64,000 bases of DNA from an uncultured Bacteroidales bacterium (GCA_905233445.1 CAJOEP010000020.1:1-64000), one strand, 5' to 3'; positions 8,187 through 16,769 are shown, counted from the stretch's first letter. Translations and numbers: made by a program. Notes: generated by a model not told the origin, from the letters alone.

Positions 8187-10151
8187 ATGCAGTATTATAA
8201 TAATGTATTAACGGTGGAAGCGCGATGGATGATTGACCAAGGCATTATATCAAGGTCAAACTACCAAAATCTAACCCAACGCCACGATATCACCGTTGTA
8301 CGCCGCGCCTGTGCCGGCACGCCTGCGCTGGTGGCGTTTGAGAGCCTGCCAGAGCGCTTCAAGACCAAGGTGCTGCAGCTGGTTCCGGATCCATACAAGA
8401 CCGCCAAGACAAACGCCGTTGAGGAGTGCATCGAGGCATCGGCTGAGATAGCTGAGTTTTTCGACACCTATAAAGTTGGCGACAAAGGTCTCCAGCCCGA
8501 CAAACGCCGCGAGTATTACGCCAACGCGGTTATTTTCGAAGGCATCCGCAAGCTCATCGCAAACCGCAGGGCAAAACGCGCAGCCCTCGGCCACACATCG
8601 ACGCGTTTCTGGGATGAGATATCGGAGTGCGTGCAGTCGCTCGACACGAAGATCTATCCGCAAGCCCTGCCTGCCAACGCCCGGAGCCTTGAGCGCAAAT
8701 ACAAGCGTTATATTGACGAAGGCTGCGAGAGCCTCATCCACAAGGCTTACAAGGCTCAGAACCGCAACGCCGCCAAGGTGGTTGACAACAACCAGCAGAG
8801 CGCGTTGGCGGTACTGATGAGCGACCCTCGAAACCTTGACAACGAACAGGTCTCTTATCTCTATAATATGCTCGCTGAGCAGATGAATTGGAAGAAGATA
8901 GGCTCGGGGACTGTTGCCGTTTGGCGCGAAAAGCTCGACGACGTGATATACGCACGCCGCCACGGTGCCACGGCATATCGCAATAACAAGGCGATGCAGG
9001 TTAAACGCCAAGCCCCTGACTATCCTCTCCAGTTCTGGACGATGGACGGTTGGGATGCGGAGCTGCTGTATCAGAAGACCAACGACAAAAACGTGACGGT
9101 GTATCACAACCGCCCGACGATTGTGGTGGTACTGGACGCCTGCTGCAAGTACCCGATAGGCTACGCCATCGGCGACCGCGAGAACCCGGAACTCATCAAG
9201 GAGGCTCTCCGCAACGCAGCCAAGCACACAGCCGAGCTGTTTGGTGCGATGTACCGCACGGCGCAGCTCCAGTCGGACAACTACGCCATCAAGAAGATGA
9301 TGCCGACTTATACCGGTATGGCGGAACACGCCACGCCAGCAGCTGTGAAAAACGCAAAAGCCAAAATCATTGAGCCTTGGTTCAACTACTTCAACAAAAA
9401 ATACTGCCAACTTCAGATAAACTGGTCGGGCTTCGGCGTGACGAGCCGCAAGGAGCTTCAGCCGAACTCCGACTACCTCAACAAGATGCGTCACAACTTC
9501 CCGGACTGGGACGGCGTTTGCGCACAGCTTGTGAGGTTTATCGAGGCGGAACGCGCCCAGCTCCACGATGAGTATATGGCACGTTTCGAGGAGATGCCTG
9601 AGACACGCCGCGCGGCTCTTTCATACGAGCAATATCTGATGCTCTTCGGAGCCACCACAGGCCAGCGCAACCTTCTGCAGGGCAGCGGCCTGAAGGTCAC
9701 CATCGGCGGTGTGAAGCACGACTACGACTGCTTTGATCCGAACTTCCGCAAATATGCTTCACAACGCTGGGAGGTGCGCTATGATCCAGACGACAAGAGC
9801 AAGGTGCTGGCGGTGAGTGAGGATGAGACTTTGCGCTTCCTGTGCGAGGAGAAATACGTACAGCCTATGGCGTTGGCCGACCGTAAGGAAGGCGACGCGG
9901 AGCAGCTGCGCCGTGTGCTTGACTTCAACAAGCGTCAGGAGCACCGCATAGCCAACCAGCTCGGCGACTACATGGAGACAGCAGCCGGACTGCTCGACGA
10001 TACCAAGGCTCTCGACACGCTTCAGAAGCTCATGATAACCGACTCCAACGGCCAGCACAAAGACAGGCGCAACGACGCTCGCCTGGCGATCAAGGCGAAA
10101 GAGGTGTTCGAGCCGGTTGAAGTTGAAGATAATTATTGGGAAACTTACTAA
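8187..10151 (+). CDS. Mu-type DDE transposase (MuA-like)
   Basis: 654 residues, the size of MuA. It begins with a winged-helix-like domain (about 1-60). The RNase H-fold core carries Asp in WTMDGWD (about residue 286), Asp in LQSDNYA (about 363) and Glu in AKIIEPWF (about 396), a complete DDE triad, followed by a Mu-transposase C-terminal beta-barrel-like region. It performs strand transfer of the phage ends for integration and replicative transposition, working with the ATPase encoded 20 bases downstream. Base composition is clearly more GC-rich than the host flanks. Confidence 0.93.
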   Translation: MQYYNNVLTVEARWMIDQGIISRSNYQNLTQRHDITVVRRACAGTPALVAFESLPERFKTKVLQLVPDPYKTAKTNAVEECIEASAEIAEFFDTYKVGDKGLQPDKRREYYANAVIFEGIRKLIANRRAKRAALGHTSTRFWDEISECVQSLDTKIYPQALPANARSLERKYKRYIDEGCESLIHKAYKAQNRNAAKVVDNNQQSALAVLMSDPRNLDNEQVSYLYNMLAEQMNWKKIGSGTVAVWREKLDDVIYARRHGATAYRNNKAMQVKRQAPDYPLQFWTMDGWDAELLYQKTNDKNVTVYHNRPTIVVVLDACCKYPIGYAIGDRENPELIKEALRNAAKHTAELFGAMYRTAQLQSDNYAIKKMMPTYTGMAEHATPAAVKNAKAKIIEPWFNYFNKKYCQLQINWSGFGVTSRKELQPNSDYLNKMRHNFPDWDGVCAQLVRFIEAERAQLHDEYMARFEEMPETRRAALSYEQYLMLFGATTGQRNLLQGSGLKVTIGGVKHDYDCFDPNFRKYASQRWEVRYDPDDKSKVLAVSEDETLRFLCEEKYVQPMALADRKEGDAEQLRRVLDFNKRQEHRIANQLGDYMETAAGLLDDTKALDTLQKLMITDSNGQHKDRRNDARLAIKAKEVFEPVEVEDNYWETY

Positions 10152-10171
10152 ATACTAAAAATTAAGTCATT

Positions 10172-11029
10172 ATGGAAAACATCAGAAAACAGAACATCGT
10201 CAACGCGCTTCGCGACTATTGCGACCGCTACGACTCACAAAACAAGGCTGCCAACTCGCTTAAGAACGTGTCGGCTGCCACCATCAGCCAGATGCTTAAC
10301 AACAACTGGGAACTGATAAAAGACGACATGTGGCGCAACGTGGCGGCGCAGATCGGCTACAAGGAGGAGAAATGGGAGGCTGTGGAGACTCGCGGCTTCA
10401 AACGCCTTAACAAGTATCTTCAGGACGCTCAAGACAATTCGCTGGTGATGGCCATCACCGGTGATGCTGGTACCGGGAAGACGTTCACCATCAAAAACTA
10501 CATAGCCAACACCAGACAGGCTTATCTGTTGTGCTGCAACGAGTACTGGAACCGCAAGATGTTCCTTTCGGAGCTGCTCACATCGCTCGGACGCGACTAC
10601 ACCGGCTTCACTGTCGGCGAGATGATGCACGAGGCGGTGCGCACACTGAAGATGCAGGAGTCGCCGCTTCTGATACTCGATGAGGCCGACAAACTGAGTG
10701 ACCAGGTGCTATACTTCTTCATCACGCTATACAACCAGCTTGAGGATGAGTGCGGCATCGTGCTTTGCGCCACCAACCACCTCTGCAAGCGCATCGAGCG
10801 AGGCATCAAGCTCAACAAGAAAGGTTACAACGAGATCTGGTCGCGCCTTGGACGCAGGTGCATTGAGCTGAAGGGTGTGTCGGCTGCCGACATCACCGCC
10901 ATCTGTGAGGCCAACGGCATCACGGCATCGGATGCCATCGACAATATAATTAACGACTCTGAGGGTGATTTGCGCCGCGTACGCCGCAAAATCCATGCAA
11001 CGCTCGGACAGATGAGAATGACCGCTTAA
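10172..11029 (+). CDS. AAA+ ATPase, MuB-like target-capture protein
   Basis: 285 residues. An N-terminal HTH (about 1-60, NKAANSLKNVSAATISQML) precedes an AAA+ domain with Walker A GDAGTGKT (about 97-104) and Walker B LLILDEAD (about 166-173), then a small helical C-terminal lid (GVSAADITAICEANG). This is the layout of MuB, which binds target DNA and activates the transposase. It follows the transposase directly in the same operon. Confidence 0.9.
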   Translation: MENIRKQNIVNALRDYCDRYDSQNKAANSLKNVSAATISQMLNNNWELIKDDMWRNVAAQIGYKEEKWEAVETRGFKRLNKYLQDAQDNSLVMAITGDAGTGKTFTIKNYIANTRQAYLLCCNEYWNRKMFLSELLTSLGRDYTGFTVGEMMHEAVRTLKMQESPLLILDEADKLSDQVLYFFITLYNQLEDECGIVLCATNHLCKRIERGIKLNKKGYNEIWSRLGRRCIELKGVSAADITAICEANGITASDAIDNIINDSEGDLRRVRRKIHATLGQMRMTA

Positions 11030-11040
11030 ACAGTGTTAAA

Positions 11041-11661
11041 ATGGCAATAAAACGCGCTTTGACGGTTAACGACATCCGCGACTACAAGCCGCAGGTGCTT
11101 CCTTTTGAAGGGGAGTGGCTTGCGTCAATCGGCTGCCCGGAGATAAAAGGCGGATGGATTATCTGGGGAGGCTCGGCAAACGGAAAGACACGTTTCGCCC
11201 TGCAGCTGGCTCGGTACATGGCGCGTTTTACTCGCGTGGCTTACGACTCGCTCGAGGAGGGATTGTCGCTGTCGATGCAGAAGGCCATTGAGGATGTTGG
11301 CATGTCGGACGTGAAGCGGTCGTTTGTGCTGCTCGACAAAGAGACTGTGCCGATGCTCCGTGAGCGTCTTGCGAAACAGCGCAGTCCACAGGTTGTGATA
11401 ATTGACTCGCTGCAGTACACCGGTTTGACCTACAAGGATTATACCGGGCTTATCAACGAGTTTCCGCACAAGCTGTTTATCCTCGTGTCGCACGCCGACG
11501 GCAGAGACCCTCGCGGCAACGTGGGCAAGGCCATCAAATACGATTCATTTGTGAAGATTTACGTTGAAGGTTACAAGGCGTTTGCGCAGTCGCGCTACGG
11601 TGGCGGAGAGCCGTTTGTGGTGTGGCAGAAAGGCGCAGACGCTTATTGGAACGGAAAATAA
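11041..11661 (+). CDS. RecA-fold P-loop ATPase of the early operon
   Basis: 206 residues. P-loop WGGSANGKTR (about 41-50) and a Walker B-type strand VVIIDSLQYTG (about 119-129) with a Ser/His-containing sensor (LFILVSHADG) place it among RecA/RadA/RepA-like ATPases. It is transcribed with the transposase and the MuB-like gene. A role in phage DNA replication or transposition complex remodelling is inferred from position; Mu itself has no equivalent at this place. Confidence 0.7.
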   Translation: MAIKRALTVNDIRDYKPQVLPFEGEWLASIGCPEIKGGWIIWGGSANGKTRFALQLARYMARFTRVAYDSLEEGLSLSMQKAIEDVGMSDVKRSFVLLDKETVPMLRERLAKQRSPQVVIIDSLQYTGLTYKDYTGLINEFPHKLFILVSHADGRDPRGNVGKAIKYDSFVKIYVEGYKAFAQSRYGGGEPFVVWQKGADAYWNGK

Positions 11662-11674
11662 AACAACCATTAAA

Positions 11675-11845
11675 ATGAAAACACCAGGACATAAAATAAC
11701 ATGTGTGATTTGCGGCGGAACCTACGAGGAATATGGCAATAACGCCTGGCCAGTTGATAAAGGCACCTGCTGTGACATGTGCAATAGTATGATAGTAATA
11801 CCAGCAAGAATCAAAAAAGCATTCGACCATGGAAACAAAGATTAA
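11675..11845 (+). CDS. Small Cys-rich zinc-ribbon-like protein
   Basis: 56 residues, ATG 11675. Two cysteine clusters, CVICGG near the N-terminus and CCDMCN about 20 residues later, make a probable zinc ribbon. It overlaps the next gene by 17 bases. Function unknown; one of three small Cys-rich proteins in this operon (others at 14173 and 15304). Confidence 0.65.
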   Translation: MKTPGHKITCVICGGTYEEYGNNAWPVDKGTCCDMCNSMIVIPARIKKAFDHGNKD

Positions 11846-12305
11846 GAACAGCGGTATAAGCGATGCACAGCGCAGAAGCCTGTTTCTCAACTTCAAGGCT
11901 CTCGGTCTTGACGATGATGGCCGTCACTACTTCATCAGCGACTTCACCAGAGGCAGAACCAGCAGCTTGAAAGACCTCGGCTATATCGAGGCGCAGGATC
12001 TGCTCCGCTATCTGCAGGAGCTTCGTCGCAACCCACAGGAGCGCAAACGCCGTGATGACCTCGACCACAAACGTAAAGGCGTGATGCGTGCCATCGGTCG
12101 CTATCTTGACCTCTGCGGCATACAGCACACCGCCGAATACATCAAAGGCGTGGCGGTTCGCGCAGCAGGTCTGGTACCGACCGAGGTGAACCACGACTTC
12201 AACCGTATCGACGGTGCGACGCTCACAAGGATTTACAACGAGTTCTGCAGGAAGCAGTCAGTTGTGAAAGTGAAAGGTGACATACCGGGGATTTGTTTGA
12301 ATTAA
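11829..12305 (+). CDS. GemA-like regulatory protein (DUF1018 type)
   Basis: 158 residues. The N-terminal half (NFKALGLDDDGRHYFISDFT, then SSLKDLGYIEAQDLL) matches the pattern of Mu GemA/gp16, where an initial helix, a dd-x-Y/H-Y turn and an S-x-x-x-L-x-x-x-E-L/A motif recur. In Mu, GemA is an early protein affecting host gene expression and DNA topology. The C-terminal half is basic (KRRDDLDHKRKGVMRAIG). Family assignment is by pattern, moderately sure. Confidence 0.6.
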   Translation: METKIKNSGISDAQRRSLFLNFKALGLDDDGRHYFISDFTRGRTSSLKDLGYIEAQDLLRYLQELRRNPQERKRRDDLDHKRKGVMRAIGRYLDLCGIQHTAEYIKGVAVRAAGLVPTEVNHDFNRIDGATLTRIYNEFCRKQSVVKVKGDIPGICLN

Positions 12306-12316
12306 ACGAAAGAGAT

Positions 12317-12382
12317 ATGGAAAATAGCAAAGACAACGGATACAGCAAACAGGATGACCACAATCCGTATCCGGAAGAGTAA
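12317..12382 (+). CDS. Possible 21-residue peptide
   Basis: A short hydrophilic reading frame, MENSKDNGYSKQDDHNPYPE plus E, starts 11 bases after the GemA-like gene. It fits the operon spacing but is too short to support by composition alone. Confidence 0.3.
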   Translation: MENSKDNGYSKQDDHNPYPEE

Positions 12383-12437
12383 GACAAACAGTACCCCGTG
12401 ACGTTCTTTGCCGCATTCCGGGACTGTATAAGCGGCA

Positions 12438-12509
12438 GGAGGCGACAGGCAATTAACTAAATGGATAGTCCACGTGAATTTTTTGAGGGTTCGATTCCCT
12501 CCGCCTCCA
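12438..12509 (+). tRNA. tRNA-like element or degenerate tRNA (72 nt)
   Basis: GGAGGCG (12438-12444) pairs perfectly with CGCCTCC (12502-12508), followed by a single A as discriminator. A perfect T arm lies directly before it: GAGGG (12485-12489), loop TTCGATT, CCCTC (12497-12501). The total length of 72 is that of a tRNA, but the 40 bases between acceptor and T arm give no canonical D or anticodon arm. It is best read as a degenerate tRNA or a tRNA mimic inside the early operon; no anticodon can be assigned. Confidence 0.5.
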
Positions 12510-12549
12510 CACGGTAACTAAATGTTAAACAATTAAAAACTAAGTACAA

Positions 12550-12873
12550 ATGAATTACTACATCGAAAGACCCAACACATGGAGAGCGGCCAACCGCAAG
12601 TGTGCCGAAATCCAAGAGTTCGTTAACCAGTTTAAGAACTGCCTGATTTATGACGAAAAATCACGCGATGCGTTGATTAAGGAAATCCGCGACAAGGTTG
12701 AGGAATTGAACAATGCCTATCCGCGCACGAAGAGACTGAAAGTCGAGTTTTCGCACGGCGATTACATCTCATGCTACCCTGACGAAAGAGGAGTTGACGA
12801 ATATGTCTTCGCCATCAATATACATCCAGTAAAGAAAACCTACGGATTTGGAGAAACAGGAGGTGAAATATGA
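12550..12873 (+). CDS. Hypothetical phage protein
   Basis: 107 residues, soluble, mixed alpha/beta with a helical N-terminal half (NRKCAEIQEFVNQFKNCL). Ends in GETGGEI and overlaps the next start by 4 bases. No family recognised. It is the first gene after the tRNA-like element. Confidence 0.6.
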   Translation: MNYYIERPNTWRAANRKCAEIQEFVNQFKNCLIYDEKSRDALIKEIRDKVEELNNAYPRTKRLKVEFSHGDYISCYPDERGVDEYVFAINIHPVKKTYGFGETGGEI

Positions 12874-13139
12874 GTACAAAACGCATGAAGGTGGAGTTCG
12901 CGACAATCAGAGTCGCAGGCTATATGGACAGTAAACAAGTCACCAACGCTGTAACCTATAAAATTATGGCTATCAACGCTGCCGATTTTGATGCGCTTGT
13001 CGAGAGAGAGCGCAAGCATGTTGAGGCCGAAATACAGTCGGTACTTAACCATGCCGAGGCAAAAGCCAAAGTAACACAAAAGGAAAAGAAATACATTGAT
13101 GGTATAGTACAATCCAATAAACCAATTAATAACAATTAA
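12870..13139 (+). CDS. Hypothetical phage protein
   Basis: 89 residues. The start overlaps the previous stop (ATGA). An N-terminal beta-rich part is followed by a long charged helix (DALVERERKHVEAEIQSVL) and a Lys/Asn-rich tail. No recognised domain. The operon position suggests an accessory early function. Confidence 0.6.
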   Translation: MSTKRMKVEFATIRVAGYMDSKQVTNAVTYKIMAINAADFDALVERERKHVEAEIQSVLNHAEAKAKVTQKEKKYIDGIVQSNKPINNN

Positions 13140-13152
13140 AAACTAAGTTAAA

Positions 13153-13374
13153 ATGGCAACAAACATTGATTCATTATTCTACAAACTTGGTAGAACACAA
13201 AAAGTTAAATTCATTGACGACCACATTGATTTAGCATCCTCTTATGCGATAGCAAAGTATGTTAAATCCTATCTGTTCGATGTGTTGGCAGAGGTTAACC
13301 AGAAAATGATTGTATCGTATTTGCGTGAAAAAGGATATAAGGTTGAACCACTGAAGGAAGGGGACGAGAAATGA
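13153..13374 (+). CDS. Hypothetical phage protein
   Basis: 73 residues, mostly helical and soluble (KLGRTQKVKFIDDHIDLAS). It overlaps the following small membrane protein by 4 bases (ATGA), indicating translational coupling. Not recognised. Confidence 0.6.
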   Translation: MATNIDSLFYKLGRTQKVKFIDDHIDLASSYAIAKYVKSYLFDVLAEVNQKMIVSYLREKGYKVEPLKEGDEK

Positions 13375-13541
13375 TAACTTTTGGCATAGCAATAGTGACC
13401 CTTATTTTGGGTTTTGTGATTGGCTGGAACATCGCAGGATTCATCGCTTACGATGATGGCATTTATGACGAAAAAAAGCACTGGTACATGCACGCCCATA
13501 ATTGGGGGTGTTGTGCTGAAAAATATATGGATAACGAATAA
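13371..13541 (+). CDS. Small single-pass membrane protein
   Basis: 56 residues with one N-terminal membrane segment (ITFGIAIVTLILGFVIGW) and a short tail that contains a His/Trp/Cys cluster (HAHNWGCC). Coupled to the gene before it by an ATGA overlap. Function unknown; too short for the usual length cut-off. Confidence 0.6.
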   Translation: MITFGIAIVTLILGFVIGWNIAGFIAYDDGIYDEKKHWYMHAHNWGCCAEKYMDNE

Positions 13542-13558
13542 CTTAAAATAATAACACC

Positions 13559-14176
13559 ATGTCAGAGAAACAAACAGTAGAAATGACTGCAGCGGAACTT
13601 GACGAGTACAATAAGTTCAAGGAAGAGAAGGCTAAAAAAGAAGCCGAAAAGCAAGCAGCCGAACAACGCAAAGCTTATCGCCAGATGGTTGATTCATCAG
13701 ACATCAAGGATAAGAAAAACAATATCCTTGATAATTTCAAGGCAATTCTGGAAATGAAGAATGAGTTGATGATGACCAAAGACGGACAGTTTTCACACAC
13801 ATTCACCAACTCAAAAGGAACCAAGCGCATAACGCTTGGAGTTTACACGCTCGACAACTATACTGATACCGTGGAAAACGGCATTGCCATGGTTAGAGAG
13901 TATATTGAGAGCCTTGCCACCGACGACAAGACGAGAATGCTGGTCGATTCGGTTCTGCGCCTGTTGTCGCGTGACGCTAAAGGCACTCTCAAGGCGAGCC
14001 GTGTTATGCAGCTCCGTAAAATTGCCAACGATAGCGGAAACGCACGTTTTCTGGAAGGCGTGAAGATTATTGAGGAGTCGTACAACCCCACGCCGAGCCG
14101 CCAGTTTATCCGTGCCGAGATCAAAGATGAGAATGGCGCATGGAAATCGGTGCCATTGGGAATGACGGAGTCATGA
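13559..14176 (+). CDS. DUF3164-like Mu-family protein
   Basis: 205 residues. A charged N-terminal coiled region (KEEKAKKEAEKQAAEQRKA) leads into a C-terminal part with the features of DUF3164 proteins of Mu-like phages: a YIESL-x(n)-LRLLSRDAKGTLKASRV stretch followed by RKIANDSGNARFLEGV and a final SRQFIRAEI strand. DUF3164 members sit in the early region of Mu-like phages; their biochemical role is not established. Confidence 0.7.
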   Translation: MSEKQTVEMTAAELDEYNKFKEEKAKKEAEKQAAEQRKAYRQMVDSSDIKDKKNNILDNFKAILEMKNELMMTKDGQFSHTFTNSKGTKRITLGVYTLDNYTDTVENGIAMVREYIESLATDDKTRMLVDSVLRLLSRDAKGTLKASRVMQLRKIANDSGNARFLEGVKIIEESYNPTPSRQFIRAEIKDENGAWKSVPLGMTES

Positions 14177-14334
14177 TACCTTACATCACCAACAATCACG
14201 AGGTATGGGCTATCTGCCCGCAATGCGGATATGAATACGACAGACGCGTTTGGGACACATGTCCCAGATGCGCCGGTCGCAAATTGAAAAACACCAGTAA
14301 CAATGCAAAAAATGGACTTGACAGAAATAATTAA
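14173..14334 (+). CDS. Small zinc-ribbon protein
   Basis: 53 residues. The start was placed at ATG 14173, overlapping the DUF3164 stop, rather than the longer frame. CPQCGYEYDRRVWDTCPRC is a textbook two-knuckle zinc ribbon (CxxC, about 12 residues, CxxC). It overlaps the next gene by 32 bases. Confidence 0.65.
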   Translation: MIPYITNNHEVWAICPQCGYEYDRRVWDTCPRCAGRKLKNTSNNAKNGLDRNN

Positions 14335-14773
14335 CGAGGCTCTGAAGCTGCCCCAAAAAGACAAAACAAGGCTTATTAATGCCGTTCTCGAGTCAATGAA
14401 CGGAAAGAAAAGCGACGGCTTTGTCTATCCTGTATTCCGTGCGCTTGAAGATTTCAAAGCCCGGTACAAGGAATATAAAGGCACCGATTACACCGGCACC
14501 AAGGCGGATTTCAGATGGATGAAGCAGCTGCTCGAGCAGATACACCAAAAGACAATAGAAGGTCAAAAGGAAGACACTGTTGTTATAACCCCCGACACTC
14601 TGATAAGCAATTTAAATGCCTTTCTAAAGGCTGTTAAACAGCTTAAAAACACTTGGTACTTTGACAACCGTTTCACTCCTGAAGGGTTGGTGAAGGATTT
14701 TGAGAAGATATATGGCAACCTGAAACAGAACAACAGCTATGAACGGGCAAAACGCGCTTGCGATTATCTCTAA
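14303..14773 (+). CDS. Hypothetical early phage protein
   Basis: 156 residues, predominantly helical (begins DLTEIINEALKLPQKDKTRL) with conserved-looking Trp/Tyr motifs (ADFRWMKQLLEQIH, NTWYFDNRFTP). The C-terminal region has the feel of replication-initiation or helicase-loader accessory proteins of Bacteroidota phages, but no diagnostic motif can be named. It overlaps both neighbours, so it is part of the same tight operon. Confidence 0.6.
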   Translation: MQKMDLTEIINEALKLPQKDKTRLINAVLESMNGKKSDGFVYPVFRALEDFKARYKEYKGTDYTGTKADFRWMKQLLEQIHQKTIEGQKEDTVVITPDTLISNLNAFLKAVKQLKNTWYFDNRFTPEGLVKDFEKIYGNLKQNNSYERAKRACDYL

Positions 14774-15314
14774 TGAGACATTGTCACCGGCATCGCTGTC
14801 ACAGGCTGTGCGTGAAGCAGGTGTTGTAACGGTGCGCCAATCGATTGAGAGCGGGTTCCCATCGATCAACAAGATTGTCAAGGAACTCGGCTACAAAGAG
14901 ACCGCCGTTCTGATGGTGGCGCACATTGTGAAGCTTGAGACAATGCTCAATGTGTCGCGACCGATGCAGCCTGAAGCGATGGCTGAAGTCGCCAAGGGTG
15001 TAATTGACGCTTGTTTGGAGAGCGGCATCAATGTCAACGCCGCTGATATTGAGATTGTGTTCAAACGAGCCCGACAAGGCGCATACGGCGCGTTTTACGG
15101 CGGCATCGGCTGCCAGGATGTGGTGGGCTGGTTTAACGACTATATCAGCGAGAAAGCCGAAGAATATGTGCAATACAACATCGAGAAGTTGCAGGAGTAC
15201 GACAGTGGTGCCGAGAGAGCTTATGACCGCGCCAAGGCGAAAGACAGGGAGGCGCACCAGGCAGCTGCAGAATATTACAAAACTACAATAGAAAAACAGA
15301 GACATGAGCAATAA
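14739..15314 (+). CDS. Hypothetical phage protein, DUF6633-like
   Basis: 191 residues. The first half (VTVRQSIESGFPSINKIVKE and a hydrophobic helix VLMVAHIVKL) and a middle MAEVAKGVIDACLE / FKRARQGAYGAFYGGIG section resemble a family common in Bacteroidota phages and mobile elements (DUF6633-like). The last 50 residues are a highly charged helix. Function unknown. Confidence 0.55.
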   Translation: MNGQNALAIISNETLSPASLSQAVREAGVVTVRQSIESGFPSINKIVKELGYKETAVLMVAHIVKLETMLNVSRPMQPEAMAEVAKGVIDACLESGINVNAADIEIVFKRARQGAYGAFYGGIGCQDVVGWFNDYISEKAEEYVQYNIEKLQEYDSGAERAYDRAKAKDREAHQAAAEYYKTTIEKQRHEQ

Positions 15315-15507
15315 AACAAAACTAATTGAGATACCTGAGGACGCGAAGGTGTTTGACTTCGACCCTATAATTGAGGTTTGCGGTGAGTGCGCCGGTGTCG
15401 GTCTGGTCAAAGGTGTATTCGGAGACCGCGAGTGCGCCTTATGCAAGGGTACAGGTAGGATAATTAAGACAAAAACTGTGATAATAGACATCAAGCCTTA
15501 TAAGTAA
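15304..15507 (+). CDS. Small DnaJ-type zinc-finger protein
   Basis: 67 residues with two CxxCxGxG-like repeats (CGECAGVGLVKG and CALCKGTGRI), the zinc-binding pattern of the DnaJ cysteine-rich domain, here without J or substrate-binding domains. Overlaps the previous gene by 11 bases. Probable small zinc-binding adaptor; role unknown. Confidence 0.65.
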   Translation: MSNKTKLIEIPEDAKVFDFDPIIEVCGECAGVGLVKGVFGDRECALCKGTGRIIKTKTVIIDIKPYK

Positions 15508-15749
15508 TGAGAAAAAGCAGGGCTGCGATAATAAAGGAAGTGTGCAAAATCGCCGAAGAGCATTACGAGTCGGGAGACCAGTCGAAATGCTACGCGGCGG
15601 TCTGGCGTAATTATGTGTACCCACGATACAGGATACACTACCGCACTTTTCTTGAATACATATCAGTCCCTGCGAGCGAGATCAACCGGATTCTTGACGA
15701 GCATAAAGACACTGAACCCGACAATCAGCTGAAGCTGTTTGAAGACTGA
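15507..15749 (+). CDS. Small conserved-type phage protein at the end of the early/middle operon
   Basis: 80 residues, basic and aromatic-rich (YAAVWRNYVYPRYRIHYRTF), ending with an acidic LKLFED tail. Its stop is followed at once by a terminator. In Mu the last middle gene encodes the late-transcription activator; this protein occupies that place, but no activator motif can be shown, so the role is open. Confidence 0.6.
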   Translation: MRKSRAAIIKEVCKIAEEHYESGDQSKCYAAVWRNYVYPRYRIHYRTFLEYISVPASEINRILDEHKDTEPDNQLKLFED

Positions 15750-15782
15750 AAAAGCCTCCGATATTTCGGGGGCTTTTTTATT
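15750..15782 (+). terminator. Terminator between early operon and leftward late operon
   Basis: AAAAAGCCTCCGA and TCGGGGGCTTTTTT form a strong stem with A and T runs on either side, so it can serve both converging transcription units. Confidence 0.85.
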
Positions 15783-16281
15783 ATATGTGGTCTCGTATAT
15801 GACCGCTCTCAAGCGAATATGTCACGTCAGGAACATCGATGTAAATGTCATCATCATCGAAGTCGGCATCGACACTGCATCTGAGCGTTATCTGGTGATA
15901 AAAATAATACTCTGATATCACTGGCACATCCTGATACAGGCGGAGAGGCCCGAAAGGTTTGCCTGGTCTGATTTTGTTTAAACAGCGTTTAACCACCTTT
16001 AAATACTGAATATATTTCAAGCCGTCATCCTGGTGTTCCGCAAAGTTTTCTGTATCGGCTCCGAATTCCTGGACACAGTGCAGATAAATATAGCACAGCC
16101 CTTGGTCGTAGTCGATGTTGTAGTCGAAAAATATTGCAGGGTTGAAGAACTCGAAAGCGCCAGGCGATGACGGCTGACCCATATATATGTCGAATGTCTT
16201 AGGGGCTTGCACGCCTGCATTGGCAAACTTTTGCGTATTGGATGTCAGAACATCCTGAATCTTTTTGAAAACTCTGTTCAT
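15781..16281 (-). CDS. Hypothetical structural protein, end of leftward late operon
   Basis: 166 residues, soluble, rich in aromatic residues (FFNPAIFFDYNIDYDQ) with an acidic C-terminal part (VDADFDDDDIYIDVPDV). It follows the virion morphogenesis gene by 4 bases. By position and size it could be a neck or tail-terminator protein; no motif proves this. Confidence 0.6.
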   Translation of the reverse strand: MNRVFKKIQDVLTSNTQKFANAGVQAPKTFDIYMGQPSSPGAFEFFNPAIFFDYNIDYDQGLCYIYLHCVQEFGADTENFAEHQDDGLKYIQYLKVVKRCLNKIRPGKPFGPLRLYQDVPVISEYYFYHQITLRCSVDADFDDDDIYIDVPDVTYSLESGHIRDHI

Positions 16282-16285
16282 AATT

Positions 16286-16768
16286 CTATTTTAATGCGCG
16301 GACGATTTCCGCTGTTATCATAAGTTCAATTCGTTTGTTCAATGTGGCCGACTCTCCCATGAAGCGGCGTTGCGGCATTCTCATGTGCCTTGCATGAGCC
16401 CTAACTTTCGCCGTGCCGTTCCTGGTTCTCCTTGTGTGCGCCTTCACGTTCTGGATTCCGTCGAATCCCTCGTTGTGGATTTCAGCATACGGTACATCAG
16501 TGCCGATGACAACTCTGTCCTTGGATACTGATATGATTCTGATGCTTCTTTTCAGACGTCCGCTGTCAACAAGAACTGCGCCTTTCTGACGCTTTGCACC
16601 TCCGCGCCTTCTGGTTTTGCGCTTCTTCCACGCCTCTTTGCCTTCGTCTTTCCATGCCTGTTCCTGAAACCGCTCCTTGCTGAAATTCACCGCTTCGGTG
16701 GCGACGCGTTGAGGTATTGTCTCAATAGCTGCAGTCAGATCGTCAACCAGTTTAGAGAAATCTTTCAT
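16286..16768 (-). CDS. Phage virion morphogenesis protein (Mu gpG-like)
   Basis: 160 residues. The basic middle part (RKTRRRGGAKRQKGAVLVDS), GRLKRSI, VPYAEIHNEGF and the C-terminal MRMPQRRFMGES are the signature of phage virion morphogenesis proteins (Mu gpG / P2 gpS, tail-completion class). The gene sits one base after the tape measure gene, in the leftward late operon. Confidence 0.85.
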   Translation of the reverse strand: MKDFSKLVDDLTAAIETIPQRVATEAVNFSKERFQEQAWKDEGKEAWKKRKTRRRGGAKRQKGAVLVDSGRLKRSIRIISVSKDRVVIGTDVPYAEIHNEGFDGIQNVKAHTRRTRNGTAKVRAHARHMRMPQRRFMGESATLNKRIELMITAEIVRALK

Positions 16769-16769
16769 A

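Noticed and set aside
8271-9566. 431-codon open frame antisense to the transposase gene
   Set aside because: It is a shadow frame caused by high GC and codon bias of the transposase; no start context, no recognisable domain, and the sense frame has a full DDE triad.
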